Source: Janibacter endophyticus
Lineage (GTDB): Bacteria > Actinomycetota > Actinomycetes > Actinomycetales > Dermatophilaceae
Assembly (NCBI RefSeq): GCF_016888335.1
Contig: NZ_JAFEJG010000004.1
Location: 2,232,001-2,296,000, forward strand
DNA: 64,000 bases
Direction of reading: 5' to 3'
The translations under genes and the position numbers were made by a program. Under the pieces are notes generated by a model that was not told where the DNA came from, made no database searches, and saw only the letters and a list, made by a program, of their open reading frames with translations. Positions 1 through 8,573 of the stretch are shown in pieces. Numbering within the stretch: the first letter of the stretch is position 1; each line of letters opens with the position of its first letter.

Positions 1-40
1 GCGGTGCTGCGACCCAGCTGAGGTCCCTCCCGGTGAGGGC

Positions 41-229
41 TCAGGACTCGAAGCCCTCCTCCTCGTAGGCGCGGTCCTCCTCGTCCCAGGCCGCCGTCCT
101 GTCGGCCGCGGTCTTGAGGGCGTTGCGCGCCTCCTCCTCGGTGTCGTACGGGCCCATGAGGTTCTCGCCCGCAGACTTCGACTCGTCGGGCTCGACCTGA
201 CCGGACTCGATGTTGTACCAGAAGACCAT
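41..229 (-). CDS. small conserved acidic protein, function unknown
   Basis: 62-residue protein with no catalytic motif that I recognise. It opens [13 protein letters not shown], has a [13 protein letters not shown] stretch reminiscent of short SPOR-like actinobacterial proteins, and ends in a very acidic [12 protein letters not shown] tail. The ATG at 229 is preferred because GAGAGGAAG lies 7 bases upstream on the minus strand; the in-frame ATG 11 codons earlier (262) has no such site. It is transcribed divergently from map. Homologues of this size beside map are familiar in actinobacteria, so it is probably real, but its role is unknown. No function is proposed. Confidence 0.75.
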   Translation of the reverse strand: MVFWYNIESGQVEPDESKSAGENLMGPYDTEEEARNALKTAADRTAAWDEEDRAYEEEGFES

Positions 230-290
230 CGCGATGCTTCCTCTCGCTTGCCGGATGTCCACCGCTGCGCCACGTCGCGGGCACGGTGCC

Positions 291-296
291 TAGACT
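291..296 (+). promoter_or_regulatory. -10 element TAGACT for leaderless map mRNA
   Basis: TAGACT ends 7 bases before the ATG at 304, placing transcription start at or next to the A of the start codon. No purine-rich ribosome-binding site lies between them. Same geometry as a dozen other genes in this window. Confidence 0.6.
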
Positions 297-303
297 CCAC
301 CGT

Positions 304-1179
304 ATGCCCGGACCAGCAGCAGGCCCTGACGTGCCGGTGAGGCCAGGCACGATCTCACCACGACGCCCGGTCCCCGCGGGGATCGAGCGCCCGCCCTATG
401 TCGGCCGTCCCGCTCCCGAGCCCTACACCGGCCCTGAGGTCAAGGACGCCGAGACCATCGAGCGGATGCGCGTGGCGGGCCGGATCGCCGCCCAGGCCAT
501 GGCCGCGGCGGCCGAGGTCATCGCCCCCGGCGTGACGACCGACGAGATCGACCGGGTCGGCCACGAGTTCCTCCTCGACCACGGCGCCTACCCCTCGACG
601 CTGGGGTACCGCGGCTTCCCGAAGTCCCTGTGCACCTCGGTCAACGAGGTCGTCTGCCACGGCATCCCCGACGACCGTCGGCTCGAGGACGGCGACATCG
701 TCAACATCGACATCACCGCGTACATCGGCGGCGTCCACGGCGACACCGACGCCACGTACCTCGTCGGGGACGTCGACGAGGAGTCGCGCCTGCTCGTCGA
801 GCGCACCCACGAGGCGATGATGCGCGGGATCAAGGCCGCGCTGCCCGGTCGTCAGATCAACATCATCGGCCGGGTCATCGAGAAGTACGCGGCCCGCTTC
901 GGCTACGGCGTCGTGCGCGACTTCACCGGGCACGGCATCGGCACCGCCTTCCACTCCGGGCTCATCGTCCCGCACTACGACGCGGCACCCTCGTACGACA
1001 CCGTCATCGAGCCCGGCATGACCTTCACCATCGAGCCGATGCTCAACCTCGGCACGCACGAGTGGACGATGTGGGACGACGAGTGGACGGTCGTCACCCG
1101 CGACCTGCGCCGATCTGCGCAGTTCGAGCACACCATCCTCATCACCGAGGGCGGCAACGAGATCCTCACCCTTCCCTGA
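304..1179 (+). CDS. map: type I methionine aminopeptidase
   Basis: Removes the initiator methionine from nascent proteins in the cytosol. 291 residues. The pita-bread metallopeptidase fold is indicated by the metal-ligand stretches [36 protein letters not shown] and the terminal QFEHTI. An N-terminal extension of about 45 residues rich in Pro, Arg and Gly precedes the catalytic domain, as in other actinobacterial long-form (type Ic) enzymes, where it can bind the ribosome. The ATG at 304 is chosen over that at 286 because a TAGACT hexamer sits 7 bases upstream, fitting a leaderless transcript. It is followed 29 bases later by ppgK on the same strand. Confidence 0.95.
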   Translation: MPGPAAGPDVPVRPGTISPRRPVPAGIERPPYVGRPAPEPYTGPEVKDAETIERMRVAGRIAAQAMAAAAEVIAPGVTTDEIDRVGHEFLLDHGAYPSTLGYRGFPKSLCTSVNEVVCHGIPDDRRLEDGDIVNIDITAYIGGVHGDTDATYLVGDVDEESRLLVERTHEAMMRGIKAALPGRQINIIGRVIEKYAARFGYGVVRDFTGHGIGTAFHSGLIVPHYDAAPSYDTVIEPGMTFTIEPMLNLGTHEWTMWDDEWTVVTRDLRRSAQFEHTILITEGGNEILTLP

Positions 1180-1208
1180 CGGCAGAGCTTCGAGAGGCGA
1201 GAGAGCAG

Positions 1209-1961
1209 ATGGGCAAGAGCAAGATCGCGCTGGGCATAGACGTCGGCGGCACCGGGATCAAGGGCGCACCGGTCGACCTCGACAAGGGAGCATTCGCCGA
1301 CGACCGCCTCCGGATCCCGACCCCTGACGTCGCGACCCCGGAGGCTGTCTGCGACGTCGTGGCCGAGATCGCCCGCCAGTTCGACCTCGGCAAGAGCACG
1401 CCGGTGGGCATCACCCTGCCGGCCGTCGTGACCCACGGCGTCGCGCGCAGCGCCGCCAACATCGACGAGTCGTGGATCGGGTACCACGCCGAGGAGCTCT
1501 TCGAGAAGCGGCTCGGGCGGGACATCACGATCCTCAACGACGCGGACGCCGCCGGGGTGGCCGAGCTCCGGTACGGCGCCGCGCGGAAGCAGGACGGCCT
1601 CGTCATCGTCACCACCCTCGGTACCGGGATCGGCTCGGCGATGCTCCTCGACGGTGTCCTCGCCCCGAACTCCGAGCTCGGGCACCTCGAGATCGACGGC
1701 CACGACGCCGAGAGCCGGGCTGCGACGAGCGCGCGCGAGCGCGAGGGTCTCGACTGGCACGAGTGGGCCGAGCGCCTCACGACGTACTACCGCCGCGTCG
1801 AGGACCTCTTCTGGCCCGAGCTCTTCGTCGTCGGGGGCGGGGTGAGCAAGCAGGCCGACTCCTTCCTCCCGCTCCTCGACATCCGGACCCCGATCGTCCC
1901 GGCCAAGCTCAAGAACAAGGCGGGCATCATCGGCGCCGCCTACCTCGCCGCCAACCGCTGA
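1209..1961 (+). CDS. ppgK: polyphosphate glucokinase
   Basis: Phosphorylates glucose using polyphosphate (and usually ATP) to give glucose 6-phosphate in the cytosol. 250 residues, the usual length. ROK-type features: [14 protein letters not shown] at the N-terminus (phosphate-binding loop), [12 protein letters not shown] (catalytic Asp), [12 protein letters not shown] and a second glycine-rich FVVGGGVSK. The enzyme is typical of actinobacteria. The start ATG follows a GAGAGGCGAGAG purine tract. It lies 29 bases after map and may be cotranscribed with it; no terminator is visible between the two. Confidence 0.95.
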   Translation: MGKSKIALGIDVGGTGIKGAPVDLDKGAFADDRLRIPTPDVATPEAVCDVVAEIARQFDLGKSTPVGITLPAVVTHGVARSAANIDESWIGYHAEELFEKRLGRDITILNDADAAGVAELRYGAARKQDGLVIVTTLGTGIGSAMLLDGVLAPNSELGHLEIDGHDAESRAATSAREREGLDWHEWAERLTTYYRRVEDLFWPELFVVGGGVSKQADSFLPLLDIRTPIVPAKLKNKAGIIGAAYLAANR

Positions 1962-2005
1962 GCCACCTCCCCCCTTCGTCCCGCCGCGTTTGGCATGGTG
2001 GACCC

Positions 2006-3280
2006 ATGTCGAGCAGCGACGGCGGCCGGACGGTCCTCGAGAGGCGGGTCGGCCTGACCGGCGCCGTGTCCGTCGGGCTCGCCGCGATGCTCGGCGCCGG
2101 TGTCTTCGTCGCCTTCGCGCCGGCCGCCCGGGCCGCCGGGGACCTCCTCGTCCTCGCGCTCCTCCTGGCCGTGGCCATCGCCGCGGCCAACGCGCACAGC
2201 TCGGCCCGGCTCGCCGCCCGCTACCCAGAGTCCGGCGGCGCCTACGTCTACGGTCGTGAGCGCCTCGGCATGCCGTGGGGGCACCTCGCCGGCTGGGCCT
2301 TCATCACCGGCAAGACCGCCTCGTGCGCGGCGATGGCGCTCACCGTCGGCGTCTACCTCTTCCCTCGCGCCCAGACGTGGGTGGCCCTCGCCGCGATCTG
2401 GCTGGTGCTGGCCCTCGCGCTCGTCGGCATCCAGCGCAGCGCCCACGTCGCGACGGCGATCGTCGCCCTCGTCGTCGCGACGCTCGTCGTCGTCTCGATC
2501 ACCTTGCTGCTCGCCCCGCCCCCCGCGCTCGAGGACGTCCCGGGGCAGGCCGCCGCCCCCGGGCCGCTCGGTGTCCTCCAGGGCGCCGGGTTCCTCTTCT
2601 TCGCGGTGGCCGGCTACGCCCGGATCGCGACGCTCGGCGAGGAGGTCCGCGACCCGGAGCGCACCCTGCCGCGCGCGATCTTCGTCTCGCTGACGATCGT
2701 CACGGCCCTGTATCTCCTCCTCGCCGTCGCCCTGCTGCACGGGGTGGGATCGGAGTGGCTCAGCGCCCGTCTCTCCCCCGTCGCAGAGGCCGCGGAGATC
2801 TCCGGGCTGCCCTGGCTCGGGCCGGTCGTGCGCGTCGTCGCCGGCATCGCGGCCGCCGGCGCGCTGCTTGCCCTCGTCCTCGGGGTCTCGCGGACGGTGC
2901 TGGCGATGGCCCGCGACCACCACCTCCCCCGGGGCCTCGCCCGCATCGACGAGCGCGGGGTGCCGGCCACCGCGGCGATCACGGTCGCCCTCGCGGTGGC
3001 GCTGCTCGTCGTGCTCTTCGACGTCCGGGCGGTGATCGGCTTCTCGAGCTTCTGCATCCTCACGTACTACGCGATCGCCAACGCCAGCGCCCTGACCCTG
3101 TCCTCCGGGGCCCTCGGCAAGGTGGTCCCGGTGCTCGGGCTCCTCGGCTGCCTGGTCATCGCCTGGAGCCTGCCGTCGCGGAGCGTGGCGGCCGGCGTCG
3201 TCGTCCTGCTCGTGGGCGCGGTCGTCGGCTGGGTGCGCCACACGGCACGCCAGGACGACGACGGCCCCGAAGGGGGATGA
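2006..3280 (+). CDS. APC-superfamily amino acid permease
   Basis: Inner-membrane secondary transporter, probably for amino acids or a related organic cation. 424 residues with about 12 hydrophobic segments. The first transmembrane helix carries the family glycine motif (SVGLAAMLGAGVFVAFAPA) and a later segment has FFAVAGYARIATLGEEVRDPERTLPRA, the conserved loop of the amino acid-polyamine-organocation family. The ATG at 2006 has CATGGT six bases upstream, a weak version of the leaderless promoter seen elsewhere. Its stop codon overlaps the 3' end of the convergent RNase P RNA. Substrate cannot be read from sequence. Confidence 0.88.
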   Translation: MSSSDGGRTVLERRVGLTGAVSVGLAAMLGAGVFVAFAPAARAAGDLLVLALLLAVAIAAANAHSSARLAARYPESGGAYVYGRERLGMPWGHLAGWAFITGKTASCAAMALTVGVYLFPRAQTWVALAAIWLVLALALVGIQRSAHVATAIVALVVATLVVVSITLLLAPPPALEDVPGQAAAPGPLGVLQGAGFLFFAVAGYARIATLGEEVRDPERTLPRAIFVSLTIVTALYLLLAVALLHGVGSEWLSARLSPVAEAAEISGLPWLGPVVRVVAGIAAAGALLALVLGVSRTVLAMARDHHLPRGLARIDERGVPATAAITVALAVALLVVLFDVRAVIGFSSFCILTYYAIANASALTLSSGALGKVVPVLGLLGCLVIAWSLPSRSVAAGVVVLLVGAVVGWVRHTARQDDDGPEGG

Positions 3281-3638
3281 GCCAGCCTGTAAGCCGGGTT
3301 CTGTGACACCGCCTCGCGGCGGTGCGACGGCCATCCATCTAGGGTCGCCGTTGCCGACGACCTCGAGCGTCCTACCCGTGCGCTGGGGCGGGCCGCCCTC
3401 GTGACGCGCACTGTCTGGACTTGCTCCAGGTGGGGTTTACCGAGCCGGACCGGTCGCCCGGTCCGCTGGTGGTCTCTTACACCACCCTTTCACCCTTACC
3501 GGTGCAGGCACCGGCGGTCTTCTCTCTGTGGCACTGTCCCGCGGGTCGCCCCGGGTGGCTGTTAGCCACCACCTTGCCCTTCGGAGCCCGGACTTTCCTC
3601 GACGGCTCTCACCGTCGCGGCCGTCCGGCTGACTCATC
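3276..3638 (-). ncRNA. rnpB: RNase P RNA, bacterial type A
   Basis: Catalytic RNA that matures tRNA 5' ends. On the minus strand the 5' part contains GAGGAAAGTCCGGGCTCC and GCGACAGTGCC-type conserved blocks are recognisable; the 3' part ends ACAGAACCCGGCTTACAGG then GCTGGCTCATC. Helix P1 is explicit: bases 3627-3638 pair with 3276-3287 over 12 base pairs with one T-G wobble, which fixes both ends. The RNA 3' end overlaps the last five bases of the convergent permease gene, and a CCCC-TTC-GGGG stem (3265-3275) follows it as a probable terminator. Confidence 0.96.
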
Positions 3639-3645
3639 CACGCCC

Positions 3646-3673
3646 AGGATACGGGTCCGTGGTCCCGCGTCAG
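3646..3673 (-). promoter_or_regulatory. rnpB promoter (CTGACG / TATCCT)
   Basis: TATCCT at 3651-3646 lies 7 bases before the first base of helix P1. CTGACG at 3673-3668, 16 bases upstream of it, matches four of six -35 positions. The -35 overlaps the TGA stop codon of the upstream ribonuclease gene (3672-3670). Confidence 0.65.
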
Positions 3674-5115
3674 GCCTGGACCACCTCGAGGTCCACCGAG
3701 CCGGCGGCGGCGTCGGCCCCGACGACGCGGACCGTGACGTCCGCGCCGAGCTCGGCCTCCCCCTTCGCCCGGGCAAGGACGGGGGGCTCGGCGAGCTGGA
3801 CCTCGACGTCGTCGCGCTTCTTCTCGCCCCCGGCGTCGACGACGACGGCGGCCAGCTCCTCGCCGACGAGGCCGGAGAGCACCGCTGCCTCGACGGCGTC
3901 GGTGCTCGCCCGCTCGACCGACCCGGCGAGCCGGTCGGAGGCCGCCATCGCCTCGGGGAGCACAGGCAGTGCCTCGCGCACCCAGCCGGGGACCTCCTGC
4001 CCGGAGGCGATCGCCGCGCACAGGGCGAGGCCGAAGCGGTCGACGAGCCGGCGCAGCGGCGCGGTGACGTGGGCGTACGGCGCCGCGATCGCCGACTGCT
4101 CGGTCAGCTCGGGGAGCTCGCCGTCGAAGGCGGTGTAGGCCGCCCCGCGGAAGAGCGAGGTCGCCTCGTGGATCAGCGCGAGATGCCGACCGTCGGTGCG
4201 ATCGAGGGAGCGCAGCATCTCGCCGTGCGGGACGTCCTCCCGCCACTCGACCCCGAGGCCCCGCGCGGCGGCGCGCAACCGTCGCAGCACCGTCTCGTCC
4301 GGAGGGGGCATCGTGCGCAGGATCCCGACCTGGGCGTCGAGCATCATCCGCCCGGCGCACATGCCGGTCATGAGCGAGATCTGGGCGTTCCACTCCTCGA
4401 GCGGCAGGAGGGGGCGCAGCCGCAGGACGTACTCCTCGCGCTCGAGCTCGACCTCCTGCTCGGGCATCGGCAGCGTGGCGCCGCCGCGGGCCCGCTCGAG
4501 CTCGATCCGGCGCTCGCCGACCTCGCGGAGGAGCGCGAGGACCTCGGGTCCCTCACCGGCGTCGACGAGCTGCTGCGCGGAGGCGTAGTCGAGCCGCTCG
4601 ACCGAGCGGACCATCGCCGGGTAGAGGTCGGTCGCGGTGACCTCGCCCGCGCCGTCGAGCTTCAGGTCCCAGATGTAGGCCGGGGTGCTCTGGTCCGGCA
4701 GAAGGCTCGCCGCGCCCTCGGACAGCGAGGGCGGGTGGAGCGGGGTGCGCGTGTCGGGCGAGTAGATCGTCTGACCCCGCCGGCGGGCCTCGGCGTCGAT
4801 GGGACCGTCCGGTGCGACGAAGGAGTCGAGGTGGGCGATGGCGTAGCGCACACGGTGGCCGTCGCCGTCGCGCTCGATGTGCATGGCCTGGTCGAGGTCC
4901 ATCGACGTCGGTGGGTCGATGGTGACGAAGGGGATGCCCGTCTCGTCGCGCTCGGGGAGGGACAGCGGCGCGGCGGCGACCCGCTCGGCCTCCACCAGCA
5001 CCTCCGGCGGGAACTCGCGGGGCACCTCGAGCTCGTCACGGATCGCGGCGAGCCGTGCCTCGAGGTCCGTCCCCGTCTCGGGTCGGCGGTAGGTCGTCGT
5101 GCGGTGGGCAGACAT
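3670..5115 (-). CDS. RNB-domain (RNase II/R-like) ribonuclease, short form
   Basis: Probable 3'-5' exoribonuclease of the RNB superfamily. 481 residues, much shorter than RNase R. The metal-binding signature TIDPPTSMDLDQAM is at residues 65-78: Asp67, Asp73 and Asp75 match three of the four catalytic aspartates of Escherichia coli RNase II, but the fourth position is Gln76, which I recall as usual for this actinobacterial branch. The APYAHVTAPLRRLVDRF block of the RNB domain is present near residue 350. Cold-shock and S1 domains are not obvious. TAGGGT sits 7 bases before the ATG (leaderless). Its stop codon overlaps the rnpB promoter. Confidence 0.88.
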   Translation of the reverse strand: MSAHRTTTYRRPETGTDLEARLAAIRDELEVPREFPPEVLVEAERVAAAPLSLPERDETGIPFVTIDPPTSMDLDQAMHIERDGDGHRVRYAIAHLDSFVAPDGPIDAEARRRGQTIYSPDTRTPLHPPSLSEGAASLLPDQSTPAYIWDLKLDGAGEVTATDLYPAMVRSVERLDYASAQQLVDAGEGPEVLALLREVGERRIELERARGGATLPMPEQEVELEREEYVLRLRPLLPLEEWNAQISLMTGMCAGRMMLDAQVGILRTMPPPDETVLRRLRAAARGLGVEWREDVPHGEMLRSLDRTDGRHLALIHEATSLFRGAAYTAFDGELPELTEQSAIAAPYAHVTAPLRRLVDRFGLALCAAIASGQEVPGWVREALPVLPEAMAASDRLAGSVERASTDAVEAAVLSGLVGEELAAVVVDAGGEKKRDDVEVQLAEPPVLARAKGEAELGADVTVRVVGADAAAGSVDLEVVQA

Positions 5116-5122
5116 GCCCGCC

Positions 5123-5128
5123 ACCCTA
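5123..5128 (-). promoter_or_regulatory. -10 element TAGGGT for leaderless RNB ribonuclease mRNA
   Basis: TAGGGT followed by seven bases and the ATG at 5115. It lies only a few bases from the metZ stop codon, so metZ reads straight into this promoter. Confidence 0.6.
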
Positions 5129-5129
5129 G

Positions 5130-6362
5130 TCAGCCGATGGCGTGCGCGAGGTCGGCGACGAGGTCCTCTGCGGCCTCGAGCCCCACGGAGATCCGCAGCG
5201 TCCCGTCGGTGATGCCGATGGCCGTCCGGGCCTCCTCCCCCATCCGCCGGTGCGTCGTGGTCGCCGGGTGGGTGATGAGGGACTTGCTGTCCCCGAGGTT
5301 GTTGGAGATGTCGACGAGGCGCAGCGCGTTCATCACGGCGAAGGCCTCGGCCTTGCCTCCGTCGATCTGGAAGGTCACGACGGTCCCCCCGCCGCTCATC
5401 TGCCGCTGGGCGAGGTCGTGCTGCGGATGGCTCGGCAGCCACGGGTAGACCGTGGAGACGACCCGAAGGTGCTCGTCGAGCGCCCGGGCGACGGTGAGCG
5501 CCGACTGCGCCATGGCCCGGACACGCAGGTCCATGGTCTCGAGACCCTTGAGGAGCACCCACGCGTTGAAGGGCGACAGGCTCGGGCCGGTGTGCCGCAC
5601 GAGGTTCTCGACCGGGCCGGCGATGTAGTCCTCCGGGCCGAGGATCGCGCCGCCGAGCACCCGACCCTGGCCGTCGATGTGCTTGGTCGCCGAGTAGACG
5701 ACGATGTCGGCGCCGTGCTCGAGCGGGCGCGAGAAGACCGGGGTGCCGAAGACGTTGTCCACGACGACCTGGGCGCCGGCCGCGTGGGCGAGCTCGCAGA
5801 CCGCGGCGATGTCGACGAGCTCCTGCATCGGGTTGCTCGGCGTCTCGAAGAAGACGGCGGTCGTCGGCACGCTGAGCGCCTCGCGCCACTGCTTGAGGTC
5901 GGGCCCGTCGACGAGGACGGTCTCGACGCCCCACCGGGGCAGGATCTCGTCGACGACGACGAAGCACGAGCCGAAGAGCCCGCGCGAGGCGACGAGGCGG
6001 TCACCTGCGCCGACGAGCGCCGCGAGGGCGGTGAAGACCGCGCCCATGCCCGAGGCCGTCGCGTAGCAGGCGTCGGCACCCTCGAGGACGCGCAGCCGCT
6101 CCTCGAACATCGCGACGGTGGGGTTGCCGTAGCGCGAGTAGACGAACTTCGAGATGCCCCCCGAGAAGGCGGCCTCGGCCTCCTCGGCCGAGCCGTAGAC
6201 GAAGCCGGAGGTGAGGTAGAGGCCCTCGGCGGTCTCGTCGAAGGTGCTGCGGGCCTGCCCCCCGCGCACGGCGAGGGTGCGCGGGTCGAGCCCGGCCGGG
6301 TCGAGGTAGGCCCGCGGGTTGCCCGGGCCGAAGGGGTCGGCGCTCACGGGGTCGGTCGGCAC
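5130..6362 (-). CDS. metZ: O-succinylhomoserine sulfhydrylase / cystathionine gamma-synthase family
   Basis: Pyridoxal-phosphate enzyme that forms homocysteine from an acylated homoserine and sulfide in methionine synthesis. 410 residues. The cofactor lysine is Lys227 in SATKHIDGQGRVLGG; KFVYSRYGNPT and ASGMGAVFTAL are conserved Cys/Met metabolism PLP motifs. The retained VLGGA/GTVVTFQI pattern matches MetZ rather than MetB, but family members are hard to split. The GTG start is two bases after the stop codon of the upstream rhodanese gene, so the two are translationally coupled. That pairing suggests the sulfurtransferase feeds or disposes of sulfide for this enzyme. Confidence 0.9.
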   Translation of the reverse strand: MPTDPVSADPFGPGNPRAYLDPAGLDPRTLAVRGGQARSTFDETAEGLYLTSGFVYGSAEEAEAAFSGGISKFVYSRYGNPTVAMFEERLRVLEGADACYATASGMGAVFTALAALVGAGDRLVASRGLFGSCFVVVDEILPRWGVETVLVDGPDLKQWREALSVPTTAVFFETPSNPMQELVDIAAVCELAHAAGAQVVVDNVFGTPVFSRPLEHGADIVVYSATKHIDGQGRVLGGAILGPEDYIAGPVENLVRHTGPSLSPFNAWVLLKGLETMDLRVRAMAQSALTVARALDEHLRVVSTVYPWLPSHPQHDLAQRQMSGGGTVVTFQIDGGKAEAFAVMNALRLVDISNNLGDSKSLITHPATTTHRRMGEEARTAIGITDGTLRISVGLEAAEDLVADLAHAIG

Positions 6363-6364
6363 GG

Positions 6365-6778
6365 TCAGTCCTGCCGCCAGGGCAGCCCGGCGACCTTCCA
6401 GCCCGCGACGGTGCGGCGACCCTCGTCGTCGAAGCCGCCCTCGAACCCGTCGGTGATGTTGTAGGCGGCCCGCCAGCCGGCGGCCGTCGCCTCGGTCGCA
6501 GCGGCGACCGAGCGCACGCCGGTGCGGCAGAGGAAGTAGACCCGTGTCTCCCGGGTGACGCCGTGACCCTCGAGGTCGCGGAGGAAGTTCGCGTTGCGCT
6601 CGCCGCCCGGGTAGCCCGTCCACGGGATGGCGAGGTGCTGCTTGCCGAGGCTCGAGAGATCGGGCCGACCGACGAAGGTCAGCTCGGCGTCGGTCCGCAC
6701 GTCGACGAGGACGGCCTCCGGGTCGGAGGCCAGGGACTCCCAGGTCTGCTGGGGGGAGACATCACCCGCGTAGCTCAT
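6365..6778 (-). CDS. rhodanese-like sulfurtransferase
   Basis: Single-domain rhodanese of 137 residues, expected to carry persulfide sulfur on a cysteine. The active loop is FLCRTGVRS with Cys84; the N-terminal VLVDVRTDAEL is the CH2A-like signature. Cytosolic, no signal peptide. Its stop codon is two bases upstream of the metZ start, so the pair forms a small operon for sulfur incorporation. TACCCT stands 7 bases before the ATG at 6778, giving a leaderless transcript. The specific sulfur donor is not visible. Confidence 0.92.
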   Translation of the reverse strand: MSYAGDVSPQQTWESLASDPEAVLVDVRTDAELTFVGRPDLSSLGKQHLAIPWTGYPGGERNANFLRDLEGHGVTRETRVYFLCRTGVRSVAAATEATAAGWRAAYNITDGFEGGFDDEGRRTVAGWKVAGLPWRQD

Positions 6779-6785
6779 GTCGCGC

Positions 6786-6791
6786 AGGGTA
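6786..6791 (-). promoter_or_regulatory. -10 element TACCCT for leaderless rhodanese-metZ mRNA
   Basis: TACCCT, then seven bases, then ATG at 6778. No ribosome-binding site in between. Confidence 0.6.
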
Positions 6792-6822
6792 GACGAGCGC
6801 CGCCGGTGCGTGTCGGTCCGGC

Positions 6823-7389
6823 TCAGCCGGCGGCCAGCGCGACGAGCGCGGCGGTGCCGACGAAGCGCACGAGGCAGCCGGCGGTCCCGGCCACCGTGAA
6901 GATCGCCAGCCCCGTGCGACGGGCGCCGGCGGCGACCGTGATGACGGCGAAGGGAGGGACGCCGGTCAGCCCGGAGGCGAAGACGACCGCGGGGCCGGCG
7001 ACCGGGCGGTCGAGGGTCTCGATGGCCGTCTTGGTCCATCGGGCGAGCCTTGCCCTGATGCGGGCCCACCAGCCCGGTGGTGCCCCGTCGGCGGGGTCCG
7101 CGTCGTCCCCGCTGTCGCGACCGCGCCACCGCCGGTCGAGCATCTCCATCCCGCGCGCAGCGGCGACGTAGTGGCTGATCTTGCCGATCATGAAGCCGGC
7201 GCTCATCCCGAGGATGTGCCAGATCCACCCCTCGGGGAAGAGCAGCGGGATCGCCAGGGCGTAGACCTCGGCGTTGATCGGCGGGACGTACGCCGAGAGC
7301 AGGCCGAAGGCGACCGCGCCGATGATGCCGGAGGTCTGCAGCCAGCCGGGGACCTCTCCCGAGCCGAGCGCCGCGACGACGGAGAGCAC
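6823..7389 (-). CDS. small integral membrane protein, VTT/DedA-like
   Basis: 188 residues with about four hydrophobic segments. AYVPPINAEVYALAIPLL and SGLTGVPPFAVITVAAGA resemble the proline-glycine re-entrant motifs of VTT/DedA proteins, which are flippase-like membrane proteins, but the match is partial. A charged cytosolic loop (about residues 85-115) splits the protein. The GTG start shares its G with the TAG stop of the RNase H/phosphatase gene (TAGTG), so translation is coupled to it. Function unassigned. Confidence 0.75.
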   Translation of the reverse strand: MLSVVAALGSGEVPGWLQTSGIIGAVAFGLLSAYVPPINAEVYALAIPLLFPEGWIWHILGMSAGFMIGKISHYVAAARGMEMLDRRWRGRDSGDDADPADGAPPGWWARIRARLARWTKTAIETLDRPVAGPAVVFASGLTGVPPFAVITVAAGARRTGLAIFTVAGTAGCLVRFVGTAALVALAAG

Positions 7390-8573
7390 TACGTGCGGTT
7401 GGTGAAGGCGACGACCGCCTCACCACCGGGCCAGGCCTCGAGCGCGGTGAGCGACCCGGGAGCGCCGGCAAGACGCCAGATGCGCTCGTGCGGCAGCCCG
7501 AGGACGTGCGCGAGGACGACGAGGATGGGCTTGCGGTGGCAGACGACGACGACGGTGCCGCCCTCCGCGACGAGCGACTCCCAGGCCGGCACCACCCGCG
7601 CGACGAGGTCCTCGTGGCTCTCGCCGCCCGGAGGCGCGTAACGGGGGTCGTCGCGCAGGGCCCGGAAGGCCGCACGGTCTCTCTCGACGAGCTCGCTGAC
7701 GGAGGCGCCGTCCCACTCGCCGAAGGACTGCTCGTCCCACTCGGCGTCGACGGAGGGGCTGACCCCGAGCGCCTCGGCGACGTGCGCGCCGGTCTCGCGG
7801 GCGCGCTGGAGCGAGGAGGTGACGACGCGTGCGTCGGCGTCGCCGACGAGCGCAGTGACGGCCCGCGCCGCGGCCTCGGCCTGCGCGTGCCCCTCGGGGG
7901 CCAGTCCCGGGTCCGCTCCCCCGCGCCCGTCGAGACGGGCCTCGAGGGTGAAGCGGGTGACCCCGTGCCGCACGAGGACCACGCGGGTCGGCTCCTCCTG
8001 TCGGGCGGGGGGACGGACCGGCAGCTGGTCGGTGTCGCGACTGGGCTCGAGGTCCTCGGGCGAGAGGCCGATGCCGGCCGCCGGCGCCGTGCCGCTCACC
8101 GAGATGTCGCCGTCCGGACGGGTGGCTCCCTCGGTGTGCCAGTCGGCGACCGAGTCGCCGTCCATGCCGCGGTTGGAGAGCGCGTCGGCGTCGGAGTTCT
8201 CGGCACGCGGGATCCAGGTCCAGCGCACGGAGCCACCGGCGGCGGAGAGGTCGGCGACGATGTCGCGGGCCTCGAGGGCGAGCGCGCGCATGTCGGCGTG
8301 CTTGATCTTCCACCGGCCGCTCATCTGCTCGACGACGAGCTTGGAGTCCATCGCGACCTCGACGTCGGCACCCGGGTCGATCTCGCGGACCGCGTCGAGC
8401 CCGGCGATCATGCCGCGGTACTCGGCGACGTTGTTCGACGCCTTGCCGAGCGGCTCGGCCAGCTCGACCAGCAGCTCACCGGAGTCACGGTCGCGCACGA
8501 GGGCGCCGTAGCCGGCGACGCCGGGGTTGCCCCGGGAACCGCCGTCAGCCTCGACGCGCAGCCGGCGCTGCAT
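7389..8573 (-). CDS. bifunctional RNase H / acid phosphatase
   Basis: 394-residue fusion, the actinobacterial arrangement known from mycobacterial Rv2228c. Residues 1-140 are an RNase HI domain with Asp10 in EADGGSRGNPG, Glu51 in NNVAEYRGM, Asp76 in MDSKLVVEQ and the NSDADALSN block. After a 50-residue linker, residues 195-394 form a histidine phosphatase with VRHGVTRF (His203) and later CHRKPILV. The first removes RNA from RNA-DNA hybrids; the second is assigned elsewhere as an alpha-ribazole phosphatase-like activity. The ATG overlaps the stop of the zinc-ribbon gene (TGATG). Confidence 0.92.
   Translation of the reverse strand: MQRRLRVEADGGSRGNPGVAGYGALVRDRDSGELLVELAEPLGKASNNVAEYRGMIAGLDAVREIDPGADVEVAMDSKLVVEQMSGRWKIKHADMRALALEARDIVADLSAAGGSVRWTWIPRAENSDADALSNRGMDGDSVADWHTEGATRPDGDISVSGTAPAAGIGLSPEDLEPSRDTDQLPVRPPARQEEPTRVVLVRHGVTRFTLEARLDGRGGADPGLAPEGHAQAEAAARAVTALVGDADARVVTSSLQRARETGAHVAEALGVSPSVDAEWDEQSFGEWDGASVSELVERDRAAFRALRDDPRYAPPGGESHEDLVARVVPAWESLVAEGGTVVVVCHRKPILVVLAHVLGLPHERIWRLAGAPGSLTALEAWPGGEAVVAFTNRT

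Noticed and set aside
5130-6790. SAM riboswitch or T-box upstream of the metZ unit, glyS or leuA
   Set aside because: The rhodanese-metZ and glyS genes have -10 elements 7 bases from the start, leaving no leader; leuA's leader is fully explained by the peptide attenuator.
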